In this document: piece by piece, positions 18,288-27,816 of the stretch
Position numbering within the stretch: the stretch's first letter is position 1
Layout: the number at the start of each line of letters is the position of its first letter
DNA from: Rhodothermales bacterium
GTDB lineage: Bacteria; Bacteroidota; Rhodothermia; Rhodothermales; VXPQ01
Assembly (NCBI GenBank): GCA_022821845.1
Contig: JAJECT010000019.1
Span: 129,814 to 193,813, forward strand
Length of the DNA stretch: 64,000 bases
Reading direction: 5' to 3'
Notes under the pieces: generated by a model
What the model was told of the DNA's origin: nothing
Database searches by the model: none
Seen by the model: only the letters and a program-made list of their open reading frames with translations
Position numbers and translations under genes: made by a program

Positions 18288-19421
18288 GTGAATATCGGCA
18301 TTACGTGTTACCCGGTGTACGGGGGCAGCGGGGTCGTCGCCACAGAATTAGGCAAGGCCCTGGCGCTCCGGGGGCATCAGATTCATTTCATCGCCTACTC
18401 CATGCCGTTCCGGCTGGCGCACGTTACGGAGAACATCTCCTTTCACGAGGTGGCCGTCAATACCTATCCCCTGTTCGAATATCCGCCCTATTCCCTGGCG
18501 CTTACGGGGAAGATGGCGGACGTGGCGCAGTTCGAGCGCCTGGACCTCTTGCATGTGCATTACGCCATACCCCACGCCACAAGCGCCGTGCTGGCGCGGG
18601 AAATTCTGCGCGAGCAAGGGCTGCGCGTTCCGGTGTTCACCACGCTCCACGGCACGGACATTACGCTGGTGGGGCAAGATCCGGGGTTCGCGCCCGTGGT
18701 AAATCACGCCATCAACCATTCCGACGGCGTAACGGCGGTTTCCGAATACCTGCGCAGCGAAACGGAGCGGCATTTCCAGGTCGATGCGCCCATCGAAGTC
18801 ATTCCCAATTTCATCGACACGACGCGCTTTCGCCGCAACGAAAACACGGCTTTCAAACAAGCGGTGTGTCCGGATGGGGGAAAAGTCATTGTGCATGTTT
18901 CGAATTTCCGGCCCGTGAAGCGCGTGGAAGACGTGATCCGCGTTTTTCATCGCCTCGCGCAGGAGGGCATGGCTGTGAACTTGCTGATGGCGGGGGACGG
19001 ACCGGACCGAGCGTCCGCCGAGCGGCTGGCGCGCGACCTGGGCGTATGCGGACGGATTCGCTTCCTCGGCAAACAGGAACCCATCGAGGAGCTTTTGTCC
19101 ATTGCCGACGTGTTTCTCATTCCCAGCGGCTCGGAAACGTTCGGGCTGGCCGCGCTGGAAGCCATGGCGTGCAACGTCCCGATCGTATCGAGCCATATCG
19201 GCGGATTGCCGGAGCTGAATGTGGACGGCGAGACCGGGTTTCTGTGTCCGCTGGGCGACATCGACGCGCTGACGGAAAAAACCCGCGCCATTCTGAGCGA
19301 CGACGCGCTGCAACGGCGGCTTGCGGAAAATGCCCGGCGGCGGGCCGTGGACATGTTCGACCAGGACCAGATCGTACCTATGTACGAGGCCTACTACGAG
19401 CGGATTCTGGAACAAGCCTGA
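18288..19421 (+). CDS. bshA: N-acetyl-alpha-D-glucosaminyl L-malate synthase
   Basis: 377 residues from a GTG at 18288, the only start that fits the family's N-terminus VNIGITCYPVYGGSGVVATE. It is a GT4 (GT-B fold) glycosyltransferase joining GlcNAc from UDP-GlcNAc to L-malate, the first step of bacillithiol synthesis. Visible motifs are HVHYAIPHA, TTLHGTDITLVG, HVSNFRPVKR and the E-x7-E block SGSETFGLAALEAMAC. No bshB or bshC is in the window. Length and start match known BshA. Confidence 0.9.
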   Translation: MNIGITCYPVYGGSGVVATELGKALALRGHQIHFIAYSMPFRLAHVTENISFHEVAVNTYPLFEYPPYSLALTGKMADVAQFERLDLLHVHYAIPHATSAVLAREILREQGLRVPVFTTLHGTDITLVGQDPGFAPVVNHAINHSDGVTAVSEYLRSETERHFQVDAPIEVIPNFIDTTRFRRNENTAFKQAVCPDGGKVIVHVSNFRPVKRVEDVIRVFHRLAQEGMAVNLLMAGDGPDRASAERLARDLGVCGRIRFLGKQEPIEELLSIADVFLIPSGSETFGLAALEAMACNVPIVSSHIGGLPELNVDGETGFLCPLGDIDALTEKTRAILSDDALQRRLAENARRRAVDMFDQDQIVPMYEAYYERILEQA

Positions 19422-19614
19422 AACGTCGCCCGGCCTCTTGCGCGTTTATCGAAAACGCAGAAGGCCGCGCCTGGTCGGTGCATACGCAAAAATTCGAATG
19501 AAAATCACCTGAAAAGGTTTTTTTCTGTTGCGGTTTTCGTGGAAAACGCCTATTCATACCAAGTAGCAGTAGTAGAGCCGCCGCAGATTCACGCACCCAA
19601 ACCCCGAGAACGTC

Positions 19615-20094
19615 ATGCTGAGCAACCTGATGAAGAACAGAATCGTTATTGCCGCGGTCGCGCTTTTCGCCGGATTCGCGCTGGCGTATCTCGTCTTGCC
19701 GAAACCCGATTCGGGATACCCGGACATTGACATTGTCGTGAACGACCCCGCCGACGACATCCCGGACCATCTGACGGAGACGAAGGACGACGTATATTTC
19801 GTGGTAGAAGAAATGCCCACGCTGGTCGGAGGCCTCGAGGCGATCGCGAAGCAAGTGAAATACCCTGAGATCGCCCATAAAGCGGGCATAGAAGGGCGCG
19901 TATTCGTGCAATTCGTCGTGAACGAGGAAGGCAGCGTGGAAGACGTGGTCGTTGCGCGCGGCATTGGAGCCGGTTGCGACGAAGAAGCCGTCCGCGTCGT
20001 GCGCAACGCCAAATTCACGCCCGGCATACAGGAAGGCGAACCGGTCAAGGTGCGCATGACGCTGCCCGTTACCTTCAAACTCGCGAAGACATAG
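19615..20094 (+). CDS. TonB C-terminal domain protein
   Basis: 159 residues: a single N-terminal transmembrane helix (about 8-26, IVIAAVALFAGFALAYLV), a short periplasmic linker and a TonB C-terminal domain (about 68-158) with YPEIAHKAGIEGRVFVQFVV and GCDEEAVRVVRNAKFTPG. The Pro-rich spacer of full TonB is missing, so it is short for a TonB that spans the periplasm. It may energise a receptor or be a TonB-fold accessory protein. An alternative start is the ATG at 19630. No ExbBD genes are nearby. Confidence 0.8.
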   Translation: MLSNLMKNRIVIAAVALFAGFALAYLVLPKPDSGYPDIDIVVNDPADDIPDHLTETKDDVYFVVEEMPTLVGGLEAIAKQVKYPEIAHKAGIEGRVFVQFVVNEEGSVEDVVVARGIGAGCDEEAVRVVRNAKFTPGIQEGEPVKVRMTLPVTFKLAKT

Positions 20095-20107
20095 TTTGCC
20101 TGGGCGG

Positions 20108-20131
20108 CCTTGCATGTTTTTCCTTGCAAGG
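20108..20131 (+). terminator. Weak stem-loop after the TonB-like gene
   Basis: CCTTGCA pairs with TGCAAGG across a 10-base T-rich loop. There is no T-run after the stem, so a role as a terminator is uncertain. Confidence 0.3.
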
Positions 20132-20215
20132 CGGGCTGTCAAGTCAAACTTGTAAAGACGGACGCCGGGCGCCTCGCGCCTTTGGGATTGGTTGGCCAGA
20201 AAATCCCGTCCCGCC

Positions 20216-20857
20216 ATGCACATTCAGGGATTTACCTGCAACCCGTTCCAGACGAATTGCTATGTCTGCCACAGCGACGGCGAGGGCGTATTGATCGATG
20301 CATCCTGCTCGACCCCGGAAGAATGCGCCGAGGTGGAGCGCTATATCGCCGATCATGGCCTGACGATCCGCCGCCTGCTGCTGACGCACGGGCATATAGA
20401 CCATATCCTGGGCTGCGCGCACTTTGCGCGGACGTTCGGCATGGGCTTCTGGATGCATCGGGACGATCAGGCGTTCATCCTCCAGGCAGAAGAGCAAGCC
20501 CGGGTTTTTGGAACCTGGATCGAAAAGCCGCCCGCGCCGGAAGGCTTTCTGGGCGAAGGGGACCGCGTATCGTTTGGCGGCGCATCCCTTGAGGTCCTGC
20601 ATACGCCAGGACATTCTCCGGGATCGATTGCCTTCTACCATGCCGATTCGCAGGCCGTGATTTCCGGGGACGTGCTGTTTCAGGGCTCCATCGGGCGGAC
20701 GGACCTGTGGCGAGGCAGCCTGCCGGAACTGATGCAATCCATTTTCGGGAAAATCCTTGCGCTTGGGGACGCCGTGCGCGTCTACCCCGGACACGGCCCG
20801 GACACGACCGCGGGAATCGAGCGGCAAACCAACCCGTTTCTTCTATCCACCCCATGA
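20216..20857 (+). CDS. MBL-fold metallo-hydrolase (glyoxalase II-like)
   Basis: 213 residues from the ATG at 20216 (MHIQGFTCNPFQTNCYV); upstream in-frame sequence is not conserved in type. The dinuclear metal site is visible: THGHIDH, a later His in HTPGHSPGS, Asp in SGDVLF and His in YPGHGPDT. The family hydrolyses thioesters such as S-lactoylglutathione or related metabolites. The stop overlaps the start of the next gene (ATGA). In a bacillithiol-type organism the thiol partner could differ, but this is inference. Confidence 0.85.
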   Translation: MHIQGFTCNPFQTNCYVCHSDGEGVLIDASCSTPEECAEVERYIADHGLTIRRLLLTHGHIDHILGCAHFARTFGMGFWMHRDDQAFILQAEEQARVFGTWIEKPPAPEGFLGEGDRVSFGGASLEVLHTPGHSPGSIAFYHADSQAVISGDVLFQGSIGRTDLWRGSLPELMQSIFGKILALGDAVRVYPGHGPDTTAGIERQTNPFLLSTP

Positions 20858-22287
20858 AACGGCTGCACGGACTTATTCTGCGCATGCTCCCGGGGCGCGC
20901 GCTCGGGTGGCTGGCGACGCTCATGTTTCTGCTGGTGATGCAGTTCCTGATCAAGTACCTGCCCGATCTGGCGGGGAAGGGGCTGCCGCTCGGCGTATTG
21001 CTCGAACTGATCGCCTACAACCTGGCCTATATGGTGGTGCTCGCCGTGCCCATGTCGCTCCTCATCGGAACGATGATGACGTTTGGCCGCATCGCCGAAT
21101 CCCGGGCCTGGACGGTGATCAAGGCGTCCGGCGTGTCGCCTTTTCGTCTGATCTGGCCCACCTTGCTGGTCGGCGCGTTCCTTGCCGTCGGCATGACGTA
21201 TTTCAACAACCGCGTACTGCCCGAAGCAAACTTTCGCGCCCGCAACCTGTGGTACGACATCCGCCGCAAGCGCCCGGACTTCGAACTGCGCCCGGGCAGG
21301 TTCTACGAAGGGATACGAGGGTACAGCATGCTCGTGCAGCGGGTGGCTGCCGGCGACGGCGCGCTGGAAGATATTCTTATTTACGACTATACGGACAATG
21401 CCCAGACCGTGATCAAGGCGCGCGCAGGACGTTTGCTCCCCCTCGCGGATCGACCGGAACTGGCGCTCACCCTGTTCGATGGAGAAATACACCGCACGCC
21501 GGAGGGGCAAGCATTCTCCCGAACGGAAGAACGCTACGAACGGCTTGCCTTCGAGCGGTACCGTATGACGCTGGACGCTTCCGAATTCGCTTTCGAGCGA
21601 ACGGCGGAGGGGCGCGCCAACCGTTCGGACCGCACGATGCCCACGCGGGACATGGTCCGCTTCGTGGATTCCCTGCGGCAAAGCATCGATTCCTCGCTGG
21701 TCTACCTGGCAGCGCATTTCGCGCCGGAGCATTTCGGCAGCCACGCTCCGCCGAACGGGGCGGCGGGCGCGCTGGAACCCTTCCTGACCGCGCGCCCGGC
21801 AGCGCCGGAGCAAGCCGAATCGGGGGCCGGACGCTCCCCGCCCGATTCCGACGCCATCCTTTCCCGGGCCATCGAACAAGCCCGCAACGTCCGCACGATC
21901 CTGGACGATACGCAGCGCGGCACGGCCTGGGAATTGCAGCGGGCCGACCGGTTTCTGGTGGAAATCCATAAAAAATACTCGATCGCCGTGGCGTGCCTTA
22001 TCTTCATGCTGATTGGCGCGCCCCTCGGATTAACGACCCGGCGCGGCGGCCTGAGTTCGGCGGGCATTCCGGCGGCGGGCATTTTCCTGTTTTACTGGGT
22101 AACGCTTGTGCAGGGGGAAAAACTGGCGGACCGCGGCTTTCTCGATCCCTGGATCGGTATGTGGATCGCCAACCTGGCCATACTTGTCGCAGGGCTGTGG
22201 CTGATGGTTTACGTAACGCTGGACCTGCGCGCCACGCCCCCGCTCCGCGCGCGGCTCCTGCGTCGTTTGCGCAAACAGGATTCCTGA
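20854..22287 (+). CDS. LptF/LptG (YjgP/YjgQ) family permease
   Basis: 477 residues from the ATG at 20854. Membrane segments lie at the N-terminus (about 15-115) and C-terminus (about 370-465), with a large periplasmic domain between, the LptF/LptG layout. Family motifs include FNNRVLPEAN after the third helix. The inner-membrane LptB2FG complex extracts lipopolysaccharide for export. An Ala/Pro-rich insert at about 290-335 makes it longer than usual. Only one paralogue is in the window, so F and G cannot be told apart. Confidence 0.87.
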   Translation: MKRLHGLILRMLPGRALGWLATLMFLLVMQFLIKYLPDLAGKGLPLGVLLELIAYNLAYMVVLAVPMSLLIGTMMTFGRIAESRAWTVIKASGVSPFRLIWPTLLVGAFLAVGMTYFNNRVLPEANFRARNLWYDIRRKRPDFELRPGRFYEGIRGYSMLVQRVAAGDGALEDILIYDYTDNAQTVIKARAGRLLPLADRPELALTLFDGEIHRTPEGQAFSRTEERYERLAFERYRMTLDASEFAFERTAEGRANRSDRTMPTRDMVRFVDSLRQSIDSSLVYLAAHFAPEHFGSHAPPNGAAGALEPFLTARPAAPEQAESGAGRSPPDSDAILSRAIEQARNVRTILDDTQRGTAWELQRADRFLVEIHKKYSIAVACLIFMLIGAPLGLTTRRGGLSSAGIPAAGIFLFYWVTLVQGEKLADRGFLDPWIGMWIANLAILVAGLWLMVYVTLDLRATPPLRARLLRRLRKQDS

Positions 22288-22312
22288 AAACCGCCTTCTG
22301 TTCCCCGCCCCG

Positions 22313-23005
22313 ATGCTGTATCTCGTCCCCACGCCCATCGGCAACCTGGAGGATATTACGCTTCGCGCCCTCCGCATTCTGAAGGAGGCGGACCTGATCG
22401 CCTGCGAGGACACGCGCGCTTCGGGCATCCTCCTGGCCCGCTATGAAATCGACGTCCCGACCATCAGTTACCACGCGCACAACGAACGGCGGCGGACGGC
22501 GGACCTCATTGCGCGGATGCAGGGGGGACAACGCATCGCCCTCGTCAGCGACGCCGGATCGCCGGGGATTTCGGACCCTGGATTCTATCTGGTGCGGGCC
22601 TGCATGCAGCACGGCGTTCCGGTAGAGGCGCTGCCCGGTCCCACGGCTATCGTACCAGCGCTCACCGTTTCGGCGCTGCCTGCGGAGCGATTCGTTTTCG
22701 AAGGATTCCTGCCCGCGAAGAAGGGGCGGCGGACGCGGCTCGAAGCGCTCCGGGACGAACCCCGGACCATGGTTTTTTACGAATCTCCGCACCGGGCCGC
22801 CGCCGCGATGCGCCAGTTTGCGGAAATATTCGGACCGGACCGCCCGGCAGCCATCGCGCGGGAACTGACCAAAAAGTTCGAGGAAGTCCAGCGGGGCACG
22901 ACAGGCGAACTAGCGACCTTACTCGAAGAAAAACCCCGCGTCCGGGGAGAAATCGTGCTGGTCGTGGCAGGCGCAGGGGTTACGACGGCGTTGTGGGAAG
23001 GGTGA
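22313..23005 (+). CDS. rsmI: 16S rRNA (cytidine1402-2'-O)-methyltransferase
   Basis: 230 residues. Begins MLYLVPTPIGNLEDITLRAL, the signature of the family, followed by CEDTR, SDAGSPGISDPG and GPTAIVPAL of the tetrapyrrole-methylase SAM fold, then YESPHR and ARELTKKFEE. It 2'-O-methylates C1402 in 16S rRNA. The length is somewhat short because the C-terminal extension of the E. coli enzyme is absent. It is the last core gene before the minus-strand defence island. Confidence 0.94.
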   Translation: MLYLVPTPIGNLEDITLRALRILKEADLIACEDTRASGILLARYEIDVPTISYHAHNERRRTADLIARMQGGQRIALVSDAGSPGISDPGFYLVRACMQHGVPVEALPGPTAIVPALTVSALPAERFVFEGFLPAKKGRRTRLEALRDEPRTMVFYESPHRAAAAMRQFAEIFGPDRPAAIARELTKKFEEVQRGTTGELATLLEEKPRVRGEIVLVVAGAGVTTALWEG

Positions 23006-23095
23006 GGTTGGACTGCCACTAAAAATTCATGGCGAATAGCTACTATAACAGCAGGATATTCAGTGCAATTATTTAATTTTTTTATTCTGCTTGGA

Positions 23096-23764
23096 TTACG
23101 ATATATTAAACGACAAAAATGCATGGTGCAATACTATTTTGGTGGCAGATTGTGTCCTCGGATGGCAACTTTCCCAAGCCCAGTTTTCATTGATAATCTC
23201 TGAAGGTTTGAGGTTTTCTTCACTACGCGATTTCCTATCCAAATGATTATTGATGCCAATCACAGCAGCATTGACATCATCGGCTATCAAGTATCCTATC
23301 ATGAAACCGGTCGAATGGTTTCCTGAGTACTTGCCGGTTCGAAAACGATCAATGCCTTCCTTGACGTACTCGCGGCACAAACGAGCATTGTTTCCGGCAA
23401 CACGCTTGCATTCAATGATCGCGTGGGGGTCGTGCTCCCCGAAACGTATGAATATCTGTATCAAAAAAATAGAAATGTCGGTTCGACCATCCGGCAAAAG
23501 TACGTCAGGGCCGGAACGAGATTCTGTTCCAGGCAGCACAACCATACTGCAACTCCATGGAAGATCTTCATGTTGTAACGCTTGGCGCATACCATCACGC
23601 AGTCGTTCCGTAATGGGCTCTTCGTAAGCATCGACATTAACATCCGAACATTCTTGTGCACGTACCCATCCAGCCTCGACAGTTTGCATAATTGCCGTAG
23701 CTATCTCAGGTTTAAGATCGATGGGGCGGTCGGGCACAGCGGGCCCGTCATGTGGTAACTTCAT
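23096..23764 (-). CDS. Probable PD-(D/E)XK nuclease partner of the adjacent DNA methylase
   Basis: 222 residues; start overlaps the methylase stop by 4 bases (ATGA), so it is translationally coupled. Around residues 85-125 a GRTDISIFLI strand followed by DPHAIIECKR fits the D-x(n)-(E)xK active-site pattern of restriction-type nucleases. The rest has no recognised motif. Coupling to an N6-adenine methylase suggests a restriction subunit, but no close family was identified. Base composition is less GC-rich than the core genes around it, consistent with transfer. Confidence 0.6.
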   Translation of the reverse strand: MKLPHDGPAVPDRPIDLKPEIATAIMQTVEAGWVRAQECSDVNVDAYEEPITERLRDGMRQALQHEDLPWSCSMVVLPGTESRSGPDVLLPDGRTDISIFLIQIFIRFGEHDPHAIIECKRVAGNNARLCREYVKEGIDRFRTGKYSGNHSTGFMIGYLIADDVNAAVIGINNHLDRKSRSEENLKPSEIINENWAWESCHPRTQSATKIVLHHAFLSFNIS

Positions 23765-26712
23765 ACAGCACGTTGGGAAAAACTTTCAACAACAACCGAA
23801 TCCGCGTCTTCCAACGCAGATACGCCCATCCAGTGCCGCCGGGCAGCGGGTTTGACAATCACAACCTCGTTGGAGTCGTGAATCCGAAGCTCGCGTTGGC
23901 CAATCAAGTTACTCGCAAGCGGAAAATTCATGCGTTCGCCAATCCGCCTGAGAATATCTCTGAGACTGTTTTGTGGAGAAACGACCTCGACCGAAGAGGA
24001 ACCAGAGCCTTCTTCAAGGACAAAACGAACAACCCGGAGCGGTGCATGTTCGCCAAGATCAAAGACTTCAGCACGCATATGGCGTTTATTCGCGGCTGAT
24101 AACCAAACACCTATTGCCGATAGAAACGTACGTGCATAGTCCAAGATGTGGTCAATGCTAGCCGGTCGTACAGAATTATTTCTGCCGGGTTGCCATTGCC
24201 AACTGGCACGGAACAGACCGTCGCGTACAACAATGCGATCAGCTTCGCCGAATTGATACAGATCGAAAACAGCCTCATCAAGAGCTTGCCAATACTCATC
24301 ATTAATATACTCTGGCTGTAACCCCTCTGTGAGTTGTAGCAGACGCTCACCGGTCTTGGAATCCAGGGCCGGTGCGAGGGCGGGCACAGGCATGCGCTGG
24401 ATATCGCCAATTTTGATTCGTCGCATCGACAGCCCAAAGGTAGAAGCGGTCATCAGAAAAAACCAGGATGCAAACGACGAACTCAAAATAGCGGAAAGGA
24501 GGCATGCAGTTTCGCGCTGTGTAACTGGAAATGAGGCACCGAAGAAAGAATCGTTGAAAATCGTATCCTGATTGAAAACGGCAACGATAGGGCGAGGGGA
24601 TTGAACCATCAATTCCTTGACGATTAGCAATGGTGCTCGATAAATATCACGACTGCGCGGCCATTGAACCTCTGTAGCTTCAAACGGGATTAAATCATCC
24701 GGTACGCATAACCGGCTAAAGGATTGTGCAGTTAGCAAAGGAAGCCCCTGAAGAAATCTGGAATCACGACTTCTGTGATTTTTATTTCCAAACGTCAATC
24801 CAGAATGAAAATTGACACTCAATCTGTCAAGTTGATCTTCCAGAACTGAATGACTACGCATTATTCTGTCCAGCAGCGAAAGATCACGACGATATCCGAA
24901 AAATGCGGCTTTCAGAAATTCCGGTTGCCGTTGCCATTCACTGCGTGGCAATGTGATTATATCGCTGCGTGCGATCTCAAAAGTATGAGTTTGCACACCT
25001 TTTGGAGACCACGGGACCTGTACCGCGGTGATTTCGTCACGGCGGGATGGGCGATGTCGTGCAAAGAGAACCATTGCAGGCATGTTGCCCCGTGCAAATA
25101 GCCAGTTGGTATGGTTAGACAAATTTACCAAGGTCACTGGAGATAGCACTTCTATGAGCTGCCGCGAAGCATCCATGCCGGTATTGCTCAGACTGAAAAA
25201 CTGGACGGCACTCAGAACCAGACCAAAACGTGTCTCTTCAGAAGCAAAATCCATGGCCCGATACACAAAATCCAGACTTTCTCCCCGAGGTGAGCGAATA
25301 TTTTGTAGAGCAATTCGATTACGACGAATAGCAGTGCCTGCCTCACCTTGAAAGCTCCACGGTGGATTGCCCACAATGACATCGAATTTCTTTGTATCTC
25401 CATTTTCAATCAGCGCAGCCTGTCCAGCAAAACTTTCTTCCACATTCCATGCATCGCCAACCATTAATGTCTTTCCAATCAGTGGCTCGAATTTCAACTT
25501 TTCTAATGGTTGTGGATCAGGATCAAGTTCCAAAGCCGCCAGATACAAACTAAACGCCGCTACCCGCACCGCAGCTTCGCTGATATCCACACCGTAAATT
25601 TGTTGATGCAACGTGGAACGAATCACTTCGCGACTTGGCGGCTCACCTGTCTCTTTTGAGCGAAGGTGGACAAGTCTCCGTAGCGCTTCGACCAGAAAGA
25701 CGCCGGACCCGCATGTCAGGTCAAGCACTGTTTCCTCCCCCGTAAGCCCTTCTGTAAGTTCGTCCAGAACAAGGGAAACGAGTGCCAACCTGGTGTAGAA
25801 AACATCCCTTCGGGAATTGGAATCAGAAGTTGACTGGTCCGAATGGGCGAACTGTTCATAGATTGAACTGATCAATTCAACTGGTATCACGTCGAATTGG
25901 TACGGAAAGAGCGATCCTTGTCCCGACTGCTGATCCGTGGCTTCAAGAAAACTTGCAGTCATGCGGAGTTGTTTATTGCTCGGCACGGTTCTATCGTGCG
26001 GCGAAAACATGTCCCCATTGAAAGTGTCTCGAAGCCAAGCGAACAACCGTTCTATAGCAGAACGATCTCGTAATATGGCGGGGAGTGCTTCGTGACCGTA
26101 TGTATTCTTGAGGAATTCCGTTGTAACGATATTTCGATCAATCAGGTACTGGACGAATATCGACTGGCCGATCAGCCTTTGTGCGCCAAGGCGTTCAAGC
26201 CCCGCCGCCACGAGCTTACGCTCAAGCCCGGCGAGGTCTAACAAAAGCTGTTGATCGACACTGGTTTTGCGATTAACGCGGGTTTCTTGTTGCCAAAACT
26301 GCCCTGTCTCCATAGCGAGCCTGCCCGCGAATGCATCAAGCTTGCCCAATTCATTTTCAACTCTCTCGAATGTCCGTAACCGGTGCTCGGTTGCATTTCC
26401 GGCTTCATAAGGTCTGCCAAAGCCATTGTATATCTCGATCTTTTCCGGCGAAATTATCCACAGCAACGGGGCAAACCCCCGATTCCAGACATCTCGATGC
26501 CATTGAGCCACCTTTGCGTCAGAAGGAGTACTCGCTACATACTTGAAATAGACTGTGAGCCCCGAATTGCTACGCCACAAGGCATCGGGAGAAAGCTCGC
26601 GGAAGCGTTCGGTGCGCGCAGCGTCGTCCAGCAACACATCGTCGTGCGCCGGCTTGCCATCCGCCAAGTATCCCGTCGCCTCAAGTACTTCATGCAGGTT
26701 CTGGACACTCAT
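23761..26712 (-). CDS. Large N6-adenine DNA methyltransferase (Eco57I/type IIG-like)
   Basis: 983 residues. Gamma-class order is visible: VLDLTCGSGVFLVEAL (SAM motif I, about residue 325) followed by VIVGNPPW (motif IV, about 450). The N-terminal ~280 residues resemble the helical lead-in of type IIG or BREX PglX-like enzymes. The C-terminal half probably contains the target-recognition domain. No fused nuclease motif was found at the N-terminus, which fits a separate nuclease in the coupled downstream gene. It modifies adenine in a specific DNA sequence; the specificity is unknown. Confidence 0.8.
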   Translation of the reverse strand: MSVQNLHEVLEATGYLADGKPAHDDVLLDDAARTERFRELSPDALWRSNSGLTVYFKYVASTPSDAKVAQWHRDVWNRGFAPLLWIISPEKIEIYNGFGRPYEAGNATEHRLRTFERVENELGKLDAFAGRLAMETGQFWQQETRVNRKTSVDQQLLLDLAGLERKLVAAGLERLGAQRLIGQSIFVQYLIDRNIVTTEFLKNTYGHEALPAILRDRSAIERLFAWLRDTFNGDMFSPHDRTVPSNKQLRMTASFLEATDQQSGQGSLFPYQFDVIPVELISSIYEQFAHSDQSTSDSNSRRDVFYTRLALVSLVLDELTEGLTGEETVLDLTCGSGVFLVEALRRLVHLRSKETGEPPSREVIRSTLHQQIYGVDISEAAVRVAAFSLYLAALELDPDPQPLEKLKFEPLIGKTLMVGDAWNVEESFAGQAALIENGDTKKFDVIVGNPPWSFQGEAGTAIRRNRIALQNIRSPRGESLDFVYRAMDFASEETRFGLVLSAVQFFSLSNTGMDASRQLIEVLSPVTLVNLSNHTNWLFARGNMPAMVLFARHRPSRRDEITAVQVPWSPKGVQTHTFEIARSDIITLPRSEWQRQPEFLKAAFFGYRRDLSLLDRIMRSHSVLEDQLDRLSVNFHSGLTFGNKNHRSRDSRFLQGLPLLTAQSFSRLCVPDDLIPFEATEVQWPRSRDIYRAPLLIVKELMVQSPRPIVAVFNQDTIFNDSFFGASFPVTQRETACLLSAILSSSFASWFFLMTASTFGLSMRRIKIGDIQRMPVPALAPALDSKTGERLLQLTEGLQPEYINDEYWQALDEAVFDLYQFGEADRIVVRDGLFRASWQWQPGRNNSVRPASIDHILDYARTFLSAIGVWLSAANKRHMRAEVFDLGEHAPLRVVRFVLEEGSGSSSVEVVSPQNSLRDILRRIGERMNFPLASNLIGQRELRIHDSNEVVIVKPAARRHWMGVSALEDADSVVVESFSQRAV

Positions 26713-27090
26713 CTACGCTTCCTCGCAAAGCCCCGACTTAAGTAATTTATTTTGAATGGTTTACGCAAAAAAGGGTCTGGCAGATTGGCCACAGCGAAGA
26801 TGCGCTCGAACGCCTCCCCTGGCGTACAGTGGCGCCCATATCCCCGAGCGGCTCCACTTGCACTTCTCTGCCTTAGTCAAGCATTGCTCCCGCAGATCGG
26901 ACCTTGGCAAGATAAGCCAAGCGAGGACGGTAGTCAAGCCAAAAATGTTACCCCTCGCCGTGCTCGTCCGTTGTCGCAACAGATACCAATTCAGTTGTTC
27001 GGAAATTCCGAATAACTCCCGGCGATCATCCCCAGCCGGGCGGTAGCGTGTATTCCCGCCTAACTTCGACGGTGAAAGCCCAGGGGCAAA
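26713..27090. other. Intergenic region with possible decayed ORF tail
   Basis: 378 bases between two minus-strand defence operons. A minus-strand frame without a start runs for roughly 50 codons and ends in a TGA overlapping the methylase ATG (ATGA); its end reads EAFERIFAVANLPDPFLRKP and a basic tail. Part of an adjacent frame reads VEPLGDMGATVRQG. This may be the remains of an upstream gene of the methylase operon. No family was recognised. Confidence 0.35.
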
Positions 27091-27813
27091 TCAGTAACGC
27101 CAGTCTTCGTGTGCGAGGGGCGCACGGTTGAGTTCGTCCCTGTGCAGACGCCACTGGGGCATAAACCGATCCATCAGCCCCTGAAACCGGGCATTGTGGC
27201 GACGCTCTATCAGGTGGACCATCTCGTGCACGAACACATATTCCAGGCAGGACGGCGGCTTCTTGATCAATTCGAGATTCAGCCAGATGCGCCTTGCTTC
27301 GATATTGCAAGACCCCCAAAGCGTTTTCATTTTCCTGATGCGCACGTCCGCGACCGCAACGCCGACCCGCGGCTCCCATTTCGCCAGAAACCCTGGCAAC
27401 TGATCGCGAAGTTCATGGCGATACCATCGGTACAGCGCTGCCTCTCGCCCGTCCCGGTCGGTTCCCGGTCGAACGCCTAATTCCATCGTCGTATTATTAC
27501 GCAAACGAATTGTTGGCGGCCTATCGCGTTCGATCACGTCAAGCCGGTAGCGGCGGCCCTGGAAGTAATGGCTCTCCCCGCTCACGAATTCCCGTTGCGA
27601 TTGGCGGTGTTGCCGCTCGAAATCCGCTTGTTTTCTGCGAATCCATCCGAGGCGAGAAATCACGGCCAGCCGTACGGCGGCGTCATCCAGATACAGCGGG
27701 GCCGCCACCCGAACCCGGCCATTCGGCGGATATACCCCCAGATGAAGATTCTTGATGTCCTTGCGGACAATTTCGACCGTCGTTCCCCGTACGTGGATGA
27801 GATGGCCCGACAC
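27091..27813 (-). CDS. YgjP-like (SprT/M48-like) metallopeptidase
   Basis: 240 residues. The zinc motif HEMVHLIERRH is at about residues 195-205, and WGSCN with an upstream KMKTLWGSC stretch matches the YgjP/DUF45 signature. Such genes very often sit directly beside hsdR in type I systems, as here: the start is 3 bases after the hsdR stop. Its role in restriction is not established; it may process or protect a component. Belongs to the type I RM operon by position. Confidence 0.87.
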   Translation of the reverse strand: MSGHLIHVRGTTVEIVRKDIKNLHLGVYPPNGRVRVAAPLYLDDAAVRLAVISRLGWIRRKQADFERQHRQSQREFVSGESHYFQGRRYRLDVIERDRPPTIRLRNNTTMELGVRPGTDRDGREAALYRWYRHELRDQLPGFLAKWEPRVGVAVADVRIRKMKTLWGSCNIEARRIWLNLELIKKPPSCLEYVFVHEMVHLIERRHNARFQGLMDRFMPQWRLHRDELNRAPLAHEDWRY

Positions 27814-27816
27814 CTT

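Noticed and set aside
26761-26979. 72-aa minus-strand ORF
   Set aside because: Basic composition, no motif, and it overlaps a better candidate frame that ends at the methylase start.
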